From assembly GCA_009691905.1 (NCBI GenBank), contig SIAF01000007.1, forward strand, positions 1-36,660: DNA of 36,660 nucleotides. Direction: 5' to 3'. The position numbers and the translations under genes are program-made. Shown here in pieces: positions 29,341 through 36,660 of this stretch. Positions within the stretch are counted from its first letter, which is position 1. Each line of letters begins with the position of its first letter. Source of the stretch: Planctomycetaceae bacterium. GTDB lineage: Bacteria > Planctomycetota > Planctomycetia > Planctomycetales > Planctomycetaceae. The notes beneath the pieces were generated by a model. It did not search any database, was not told where the DNA came from, and worked only from the letters and a program-made list of their open reading frames with translations.

Positions 29341-31842
29341 TCAATGCACAAACAAAAACTCTTTGCTGGTCAGCACCGCCCACAGCAGGTCTTCAATCGC
29401 CTCGCGGCGGGCGGCGAGCTTTGCCGCTTCATCGCCTTCGACCTGCATCGCCTCGGTCAGCGCGGCGACGAGTTTTTCTTTCTCGTCCGGCGCCGGGTAG
29501 CGCGTCAGCGCACCCAGGTAGATGCGGTCGATGACATCGGCCGCGCTCAAGTTCCGGTCAATCCATTGTTTGACGACGTTGTCGGCGACCTTGAGCTTTT
29601 CATTGAGCGTCTTTCCGTTGGCCAGGTGCAGCGTCTGGGTGATGCTCGGCTCTTCGCTGCGTTCGCATTCGCAGGTAAACTCGCGAGCCGGTCGTCCAAA
29701 TGCGCTCAAAAAATACGAGGCGACGTTATTGTCGGGAAGCTGCAGTGCCCGCAGGCCGCTGGGGTAGTCGGGAAAATCGGTCGCCACGGCCGTCACCTGC
29801 GACAAGGCGTCGAGCATCACCTCGGCCGACATCCGCTTGACCAGATAATGCGAATAGAACCGATCGTCGGCGGCATTTTCAGGGGTCGCCTGCGGCGATC
29901 GCTGGTAGGCGGCCGAATTCATGATCGTGCGAATCAGGTGTTTGACGTCGTAGCCATGCGCTACGAAGTCCCGCGCCAGCGCCTCGAGCAAGACTTCGTT
30001 CGAAGGAGGATTCGTGGCGCGCAGGTCGTCGACCTTTTCAACCAAACCGCGCCCCATGTAGTTGGCCCAGACGCGGTTGGCCAGCGCTTTGCCAAAGTAC
30101 GGGTTCTCGGGGGCGGTGAGCCACTGCGCCAGGTGCTCGCGGCGGTCGCGGGGATCGTCATTCGCCAGAGCGATGCCGTCGAGTGGACGGGGCGTCGGCT
30201 TCGCCTGCCGGGTAGGATGCTTGATATCGCCGTCACTCACGGGAAACACGATCGACTCGCCTTCGGTCGCCCCATCTTTGGTACGGATCCTGGCAAACAG
30301 GTTGGCCATGCCGTAGTAGTCGTCGAGCGTCCAGCGTTCGAGCGGGTGGTCGTGGCACTGGGCGCAGCCGATCGAAAGCCCCAGAAACGTCAGCGTTGTG
30401 GCTTCATTGAGCAGCTTGGCATCTTTGTGCAAGACGAAGTAATTGGCCGCCCCGTTATCGATCGTGCTGCCTCGGGCGGTGATGACCTCCCGGGCAAATT
30501 CGTTCCACGGTTTGTTGGCCGCGACCGCCTGGCGAATCCAGTTGGAGAACGACCACACGGCCGGCCCCTTCAGCTTTTTCGTGCTGACGAGCAGCAGGTC
30601 TGACCATTTGTAGCTCCAGTAGTCGACGTATTCGGGACGCGCCAGCAACGACTCAATCAACCGAGGTCGTTTGTCGGCGCTCTGGTCGGCCAGATACAGT
30701 TGAGCTTCTTCGACGCCGGGCAGCACCCCCAGCGTGTCGAGAAAGGCGCGACGCATGAACTCGGCGTCGGTCGCCATGCCGCCCGGAGGGATTCGCAGCC
30801 GCTGGAGTTTGTCGAGAACCAGACCGTCGACAAAATTGTGGCGCGGGCTGTTGGCATAGACCTCAACCCGCACCTCTTTTTCGTAGGGCACGCTGATCGT
30901 GGCGAGGGCGACCTTGCTGGCAAACCAGACGGTGATCGCCGCTTCGCCATGGCCGGCGACGGTAATCAAGCCCTCGTCGTCGACCGCCGAGACGCCGACC
31001 TCGGTACTGGTGTATTTGGCCCAATGCGTCACGTCCCGCCGCCGACCGTCGCTGTAGGTGGCCTGGACGAGCATCTGCTGCCGGCGCTGAGGAGCCAGCG
31101 TCACCTGTTTGGGAAAAATATCGAGGCTGACCACGGCGGGGTCGGAGTCGCGAGGGGCGGGGGCGCCCTCGGCAATCCATTCAGAGACGATTCGGTACTC
31201 GAGGCTGTCGTCGTCGAAGCGAGTCGCACCGCCGTGAGGAATCACGCCGGTCGCTTTGAGCAAAATCAGGCTGCGCGCCGGGTCGCTCAGGCTGACGCGG
31301 CGACCTTTGGCCTGCCGCGTGAGCGTGTTGTAGTCCATCTCGTGGTCATAACCCCGCAGGGCGAGTTTAAACCCTTTCTTGCCGGCCTGGGCACCGTGGC
31401 ACGACCCCATGTTGCAGCCGGTCCGCGTAAAAACCGATTGCACGTCGTGGCGAAAGCTCCACGGCTCGGGCGTTTGCGCCCCTTTTACGATGACCTGGGT
31501 CTCGATGCTTCGCCCGCCGAGTTCCGCCCGAATCGTGGCCGTGCCATCAGCGACCGGCGACACAATTCCAGTTGGGTCGACCGTCGCGATTTCGGGATTC
31601 AAGGAAACGAATTTCGCGTCTGCCGACAAATCTCCAAAGAACTGCCCGTCACGGACTTCTTCGACCACAAGTCGTTGCGTGGCGTGCGGACCGGACAGCG
31701 CGGGCTGGGCCGGGAGAATCTGGAGAGTCGACTGCGGCTGAGCGTCGAAGGCACTGCATCGCGCACTCCAACCACCGCCGGATGCCGTCGCCAGCAGGAT
31801 CAACGACAATTGGAACCAGTGCCGAAAACGCGAAGCCATCAT
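29341..31842 (-). CDS. DUF1549/DUF1553 protein with N-terminal bacterial Ig-like region
   Basis: SLNPEIATVDPTGIVSPVADGTATIRAELGG (BIG2-like); TGCNMGSCHGAQAGKKGFKLALRGYD; FVDGLVLDKLQRLRIPPGG; GLSIGCAQCHDHPLERW; NPYFGKALANRVWANYMGRGLV. Confidence 0.93.
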   Translation of the reverse strand: MMASRFRHWFQLSLILLATASGGGWSARCSAFDAQPQSTLQILPAQPALSGPHATQRLVVEEVRDGQFFGDLSADAKFVSLNPEIATVDPTGIVSPVADGTATIRAELGGRSIETQVIVKGAQTPEPWSFRHDVQSVFTRTGCNMGSCHGAQAGKKGFKLALRGYDHEMDYNTLTRQAKGRRVSLSDPARSLILLKATGVIPHGGATRFDDDSLEYRIVSEWIAEGAPAPRDSDPAVVSLDIFPKQVTLAPQRRQQMLVQATYSDGRRRDVTHWAKYTSTEVGVSAVDDEGLITVAGHGEAAITVWFASKVALATISVPYEKEVRVEVYANSPRHNFVDGLVLDKLQRLRIPPGGMATDAEFMRRAFLDTLGVLPGVEEAQLYLADQSADKRPRLIESLLARPEYVDYWSYKWSDLLLVSTKKLKGPAVWSFSNWIRQAVAANKPWNEFAREVITARGSTIDNGAANYFVLHKDAKLLNEATTLTFLGLSIGCAQCHDHPLERWTLDDYYGMANLFARIRTKDGATEGESIVFPVSDGDIKHPTRQAKPTPRPLDGIALANDDPRDRREHLAQWLTAPENPYFGKALANRVWANYMGRGLVEKVDDLRATNPPSNEVLLEALARDFVAHGYDVKHLIRTIMNSAAYQRSPQATPENAADDRFYSHYLVKRMSAEVMLDALSQVTAVATDFPDYPSGLRALQLPDNNVASYFLSAFGRPAREFTCECERSEEPSITQTLHLANGKTLNEKLKVADNVVKQWIDRNLSAADVIDRIYLGALTRYPAPDEKEKLVAALTEAMQVEGDEAAKLAARREAIEDLLWAVLTSKEFLFVH

Positions 31843-31959
31843 GTCGGATTACCTGTTGCAGGCGAGAGTGCTTTTAGCGCAGCGCTCGCTGTTGTTGCTC
31901 GGCTGCGCCTCGCGGCTAAACGGGGTGCGCCCTTGCGCTGCAATTCAAAGCGCTTCTAT

Positions 31960-33333
31960 TCAAAACAGTTCGCGAATCTCGCGGACACCAAAGTCGGAAA
32001 CCGGCACGGGACGGCGCTTTGGTCCCGGCAGATGGTGCTCGAGATCGATCCCCAGCGCCTTGTAAATTGTCGCCACGACTTCAGAGGTCGTCACCGGGCG
32101 ATCGGCCGGATAGCCGCCGGTCTCGTCGCTCTGCCCGACCACGCGGCCCCCCTGAATTCCCCCGCCGGCAAACCACACTGTCCAGACCTGCGGCCAGTGG
32201 TCGCGGCCGCCGGCCGGATTGACCTTGGGTGTGCGGCCGAACTCGCCGAGCACGGGGATCACCGTGTTCTGCAGCATCCCCCGCTGGTCGAGGTCTTCAA
32301 TCAGCGCCGCGACTCCCTGGTCGAACATCGGGGCGACGAACTTTTTCATCCCCTCGATCGAGGTGAACGGGACTGAGCCGTGAATATCCCAGGTAATCTC
32401 GTTGAACACCGTGAGAAACGTGTTGACGGTGACGAACCGCACGCCGCGTTCGATCAGTCGGCGGGCCAGCAGCAGGCACTGGCCGAAGCGGTTGCGGCCG
32501 TAGCGATTGCGAATCTCGTCGGGCTCTTGTTCGAGGGCAAACGCCTCGCGGGCCTGGGCTGACGTCATCAGCCGGTATGCCTGCTCGAAACTGGCGTCCA
32601 TCAACTTCGCCTGGGGCGAGGCTTCGAATTCTTTGACCGCGGTATCGACCAGTTCGCGCAGCTTGCGGCGTCGATCGCTGCGGATGGCCGGCAGGTCGGT
32701 CGGCGGGAGCAGGTCGGGTACGCGAAAATCTTTTGCCGAAGGATCGGCATTCAACACGAACGGATCAAACTGCTTCCCCAGAAAGCCGGCTTCCTGCCCG
32801 TGCGGCAGATTGCCGCCGGTGGGGCCCATTTTCTCAGGCAGCACGACGAACGGCGGCAGGTCGGTTTTCCGCCCCTTGAGGTAACCCAAAACGCAGCCGA
32901 CGTGCGGACTTTCGAGCCCCCCGCTGAACAGCCGCCCGGTCTGCATCATCTGATGGCCGGTATCGTGGACTGCCGCCGCCGTGTGATACACCGTGCGAAC
33001 ATACGAAATCTTGTCGCCGTGCTTCGCCATCCCCGGAAACATTTCCGAGACCATGATGCCGGGGGCGCTCGTCGGGATGGGATTGAACGGCCCCCGAATT
33101 TCGGCAGGGGCGCTGGGCTTCATATCCCAGGTATCCAACTGGCTCGGCGCGCCGAGGTTGAAAATCATGATTCCGTTGACGTCGCGGTTGGGGTCGACGG
33201 CTCCGGCCGCACGGAGTGTTTGCCATTCGGCCATCCCCAATCCGACGGCACCCAACGAACCGACTTGCAGAAAATCGCGGCGGGAAAGTCCGTCGCAGGT
33301 GTGTACCTTCCCCGGTCCATGAAATTCGAGCAT
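31960..33333 (-). CDS. DUF1501 domain-containing protein, Tat signal
   Basis: LSRRDFLQVGSLGAVGLGMAEW; IMIFNLGAPSQLDTWDMKPSAPAEIRGPF; VLGEFGRTPKVNPAGGRDHWPQVWTVWFAGGGI; start at MLEFHGPGKVHT preferred over 33375. Confidence 0.94.
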   Translation of the reverse strand: MLEFHGPGKVHTCDGLSRRDFLQVGSLGAVGLGMAEWQTLRAAGAVDPNRDVNGIMIFNLGAPSQLDTWDMKPSAPAEIRGPFNPIPTSAPGIMVSEMFPGMAKHGDKISYVRTVYHTAAAVHDTGHQMMQTGRLFSGGLESPHVGCVLGYLKGRKTDLPPFVVLPEKMGPTGGNLPHGQEAGFLGKQFDPFVLNADPSAKDFRVPDLLPPTDLPAIRSDRRRKLRELVDTAVKEFEASPQAKLMDASFEQAYRLMTSAQAREAFALEQEPDEIRNRYGRNRFGQCLLLARRLIERGVRFVTVNTFLTVFNEITWDIHGSVPFTSIEGMKKFVAPMFDQGVAALIEDLDQRGMLQNTVIPVLGEFGRTPKVNPAGGRDHWPQVWTVWFAGGGIQGGRVVGQSDETGGYPADRPVTTSEVVATIYKALGIDLEHHLPGPKRRPVPVSDFGVREIRELF

Positions 33334-33712
33334 CGCGCAGGATCCTTGCCGTAAGCCGAAGGGTCGAAACGTCACATCGTTGCCATCGTCCTCGAGAAGT
33401 GCAGACTTCGACGATTTGTGCGGGCCTGCTCTGAGTGCTTTAAACGTGCATCAACATCAATTGATGATACCCTTGAGACCGACGGGTGAGCAACCGCATC
33501 ACGTTCACGAGTCGCGACCGCGCCACTTGTCGCCTCAATGACCGGCACGCTCCGCAGAAAGCGGAGAGGTTTGGGGCATCCCTGCAAAGTGACGACCTTC
33601 CGAGCAATCGGCTCGATCGTCAAAAGCCCACCATCCTCGGTGAGCGAAGGCCCTGACATGACGAGCTGAGTCTGGACCCGCGCGCAGTCAGGTCATTTAT
33701 CGTGGACGCCCT

Positions 33713-33937
33713 TTATCGAGGAAGCCCAGGGTCGCTGCGGTGGGCCTCGTCGCCCAGTGCCGACCCTGCGATCGCGGCACCGCGATCGTCAAAGCACAAC
33801 TCTTCACGGACGATGTTCAGGCTTCCAGGCGCATCAATGCCGATGCGAACCGTGTTGGGGCCAATTCGAATGACCGTGATCTTGACGTCGGGGCCGATCA
33901 GGATCCGTTCGCCCGGCTTACGGGACAACACAAGCAT
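33713..33937 (-). CDS. csrA: Carbon storage regulator
   Basis: MLVLSRKPGERILIGPDVKITVIRIGPNTVRIGIDAPGSLNIVREEL; AAGGAG Shine-Dalgarno on the minus strand just upstream. Confidence 0.95.
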   Translation of the reverse strand: MLVLSRKPGERILIGPDVKITVIRIGPNTVRIGIDAPGSLNIVREELCFDDRGAAIAGSALGDEAHRSDPGLPR

Positions 33938-34400
33938 GGCTTCACTCCTTTTCTGGGCCGCCTTTGTTGGTGCATAGACCGCACGTCATCATTCTGATGA
34001 CAATATCGCAAAGAGTACAGGTTTCAACGGCATAAAAATCGAACTGACGACAAGATTTTCGACCCCCTGCCGATCAGATTCTCTGGGCCGATTCAGCCGC
34101 TTTCGCAAAACCGACCAGGGAATTCACGCCGACCATCGCTTTCCTTCACGGAATCATGGAATTTTCCACGAAATCCTTGCCGTCGCCGACATGCCTCACG
34201 AGCCAACCCGATCAACGCCAAGCCTCGCCTGGAGATCAAAGCCACCTACCGGGGATGGCGACCCGGTCTCGATGCCTAAAAACAAGGCGATCATCAATGT
34301 GCCCAAATAATGCGCACGATTGTCCAAAAAAGAGCACGAATACGCCGCCGACTTCGCTCAGTTGATAAAACAGGGGAGACCCGCAAACCATAAGATTTTG

Positions 34401-34429
34401 TTGACATGTTGTTTGCGTCTGTCTATCGT
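34401..34429 (+). promoter_or_regulatory. Candidate sigma70-like promoter upstream of the DUF1501 gene
   Basis: TTGACA - 17 nt - TATCGT, about 70 nt before the 34502 ATG. Confidence 0.5.
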
Positions 34430-34501
34430 GACTTCTACAGCGGCTGCGACCGGGGGATTGCCCCGCGGTCGGTCCTTCCTCAATTTTCGGGAGACTCGCG
34501 C

Positions 34502-35806
34502 ATGTTGAGCCTGTTCGGGGATCGGCGGTTCAAAGATTGCGATGGAGCCACGCGACGTGACGCTCTGAAAATCGGGTCGCTGGGCCTGGGGTCGCTCAGC
34601 CTGCCGTCGCTTTTGGCAGCCCGATCGGCGGCTTCAGAATCGGGACAGCCGGTCAAAAACACCTCGGTCGTCTGGCTCTGGCTCGGGGGCGGGGCGACAC
34701 ACATTGAAACCTTCGATCCGAAGATGACGGCGCCGGCCGAGTTTCGGAGTGTGACGGGCGAAGTCACCACGAATTTGCCGGGGGTCACGCTGGGAGGCAC
34801 ATTTCCCCAGATCGGACAGGTTGCCGATCGAATGGCGTTCGTCCGCTCGTTTTCCCACAAAAACAGCGGACACGGCGGCGGAACGCACTGGGTGATGACC
34901 GGCTATGACAACAAACAGGTCGACAACGGCGGCCGACCCACCCGTCCGTCGCTGGGAGCCATTGCCTCGAAAGTCCGCGGCGCAAATCACCCGGTCACCG
35001 GAATGCCGACCTACGTGAGGCTGGGTGGAATTCTCGCCGACGGCCCGTCGTTTCTCGGGACGCCGTATGCTCCATTCGATCCTCAGGGGCAGGCCCGCAA
35101 CAACCTGACGCTGAGTACGAAGCTCGAGCGCCTTGGAGATCGCCGATCGCTGCTTGCGAGCCTCGACCGCTTTCAACGCGACGCCGACAACGCGGGCCTG
35201 ATGAACGGCCTCGATCAGTTCGAAGAGCAGGCGTTCAACCTGGTTCTCGGCAACGCCCCCGCCGCCTTCGATTTGAAAAAGGAAGATCCGCGGCTGGTGG
35301 CCAAGTACGGCAAAGACCTCGGTCAGCAATTGCTGATCGCGCGGCGATTGTGCGAGGCGGGTTGCGGGTTCGTGACCGTCAGCTTCGGCGGTTGGGACAT
35401 GCATGGCGGAATCAAACAAGCGATGCAGCGTCGCGGACCCATTGTCGATCATGCGGTCGCCACCTTTGTGCAGGATCTGTACGACCGCGGCCTCGACGAC
35501 CGCATTTTGCTGGTTGTCACCGGTGAATTCGGCCGCACGCCCCGGGTCAACGCCGGCGGCGGCCGCGATCATTGGGCGCCGCTCAGCACGCTGGCCTTAT
35601 CCGGCGGCGGGCTGAAAATGGGGCAGGTCGTCGGCGAATCGAGCGCCAAGGCCGAGCTTCCGCAGTCGACGCCGATCACTCCGCAAGACCTGATGGCCAC
35701 GGTGTTTGACGTGCTGGGGATCGACCGCAAAATGCAACTGGTCAACCTGGCCGGTCGCCCGGTTTATGTGCTCGAAGACGGAAACCCGATTCGCGAGCTG
35801 GTCTAA
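34502..35806 (+). CDS. DUF1501 domain-containing protein, Tat signal
   Basis: TRRDALKIGSLGLGSLSLPSLLAARSAA; VWLWLGGGATHIETFDPKMTAPAEFRSV; VVTGEFGRTPRVNAGGGRDHWAPLSTLALSGGGL; start at MLSLFGDRRF preferred. Confidence 0.95.
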   Translation: MLSLFGDRRFKDCDGATRRDALKIGSLGLGSLSLPSLLAARSAASESGQPVKNTSVVWLWLGGGATHIETFDPKMTAPAEFRSVTGEVTTNLPGVTLGGTFPQIGQVADRMAFVRSFSHKNSGHGGGTHWVMTGYDNKQVDNGGRPTRPSLGAIASKVRGANHPVTGMPTYVRLGGILADGPSFLGTPYAPFDPQGQARNNLTLSTKLERLGDRRSLLASLDRFQRDADNAGLMNGLDQFEEQAFNLVLGNAPAAFDLKKEDPRLVAKYGKDLGQQLLIARRLCEAGCGFVTVSFGGWDMHGGIKQAMQRRGPIVDHAVATFVQDLYDRGLDDRILLVVTGEFGRTPRVNAGGGRDHWAPLSTLALSGGGLKMGQVVGESSAKAELPQSTPITPQDLMATVFDVLGIDRKMQLVNLAGRPVYVLEDGNPIRELV

Positions 35807-35962
35807 TCAAAAACCGCCGATGGATTGCAACTTTCGTCTGATTCAGACATCCTAATGGGGTCTTGAGGTGACAGGCTGACATCGTCAGGCTGGAATGTTC
35901 GTCCTGTGCCGTGGATCAAACTGTTTCACCCCCCGTTCTATGCAAGGAAGAAGGAGTTCTCA

Positions 35963-36517
35963 ATGAAGAAGTTTTCTGCGTTTGTGACGTTGTGTGGCGT
36001 GGCCGTCTCGGGCCTCGCGCTTGCCGCTGAAAAGCTCGAATCGGGCCTGCCGGTCGGCGAAACGGTTCCCGCGTTCAATGTGCGGGACATCACCGGCCCG
36101 GCGAAAGGCGAGACATTGTGCTATCGCTGTCGCTACGGCGCGAAGCCGGTCGTAACCGTTTTCACCCGCGAGATGAATGACACGGTGACCGATCTGATCA
36201 AGAAGATCGATGCGAAAGTCGGCGCCAACAAGGACAAGAAGATGTCGGCGTTCGTCGTCGTTCTCACCGACGACCCGGACACGGTCGAACCCAAGCTCGA
36301 GAAGCTCGCCAAGGACGAGAAGATTGAGAACACCCCGCTGACGATCGTCGAAGGCGTCACCGGTCCCCCCGAGTACAAACTCTCGAAGGACGCGGAAGTG
36401 ACCGTCATGATGTGGGTCGAAAGCGAAGTCAAAGTCAACCAGTCCTTCGCGAAGGGCAAGCTCGATAAGAAAGCCATCGACGCGCTCGTCGCCGAGACCA
36501 GGAAGATCCTGAACTAG
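35963..36517 (+). CDS. Secreted thioredoxin-fold-like hypothetical protein
   Basis: Signal peptide MKKFSAFVTLCGVAVSGLALA; VGETVPAFNVRDITGPAKGETLCYRCRYGAKPVVTVFTRE; AAGGAG Shine-Dalgarno at about 35951. Confidence 0.8.
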   Translation: MKKFSAFVTLCGVAVSGLALAAEKLESGLPVGETVPAFNVRDITGPAKGETLCYRCRYGAKPVVTVFTREMNDTVTDLIKKIDAKVGANKDKKMSAFVVVLTDDPDTVEPKLEKLAKDEKIENTPLTIVEGVTGPPEYKLSKDAEVTVMMWVESEVKVNQSFAKGKLDKKAIDALVAETRKILN

Positions 36518-36660
36518 TCTTCAACCAAGCACACCCGATTTCGTCATTTCCGGCGTAGCAACAAAAAACTCGGAATCCCTGGGCGTTCTGTGGTGTTTCA
36601 TGTGTGCGTAAACAATGAAGCACCTCGAACACAAAGGAATTTCGAGTGAAACGGATTATG

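Noticed and set aside
30700-32376. 558 aa plus-strand ORF across the DUF1549/DUF1553 and DUF1501 genes
   Set aside because: Spans two well-supported minus-strand genes and shows low-complexity R/G/V-rich shadow composition
33372-33659. 95 aa minus-strand ORF upstream of the DUF1501 gene
   Set aside because: No recognisable features; start/stop context unconvincing

Overview
This is a 36.7 kb, GC-rich chromosomal window with strong planctomycete character. It holds five DUF1501-type Tat-exported proteins, two DUF1549/DUF1553 (PSD1-type) proteins, and a large cytochrome-c/WD40 protein. Housekeeping genes are interspersed: trpF, purD, larC, csrA, a universal stress protein, a YyaL/DUF255 thioredoxin-domain protein, a DUF1015 protein, a sugar-phosphate isomerase/epimerase-like protein and an alpha/beta hydrolase. 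Two regions look accessory. (1) A compact three-gene cassette (15850-18140) lies downstream of a 1.7 kb gene-poor, repeat-rich stretch. It encodes an uncharacterised ~245 aa protein, a linker/acidic-tail protein, and an atypical ~300 aa PIN-like protein with two CxxC pairs inserted before the third predicted catalytic Asp. It is the best candidate for an undescribed (toxin/defence-like) system. (2) A vapC-type PIN toxin lies downstream of a short coiled-coil partner at 28543-29176. At fine scale the intergenic regions carry many nested-palindrome (REP-doublet/REPIN-like) elements of several unrelated palindrome sequences. Several share a terminal GTAG...CTAC tag. There is also an AACCACGAAT...ATTCGTGGTT terminal-inverted-repeat family in three copies. 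All family calls are made by eye from the supplied translations; no searches were run.
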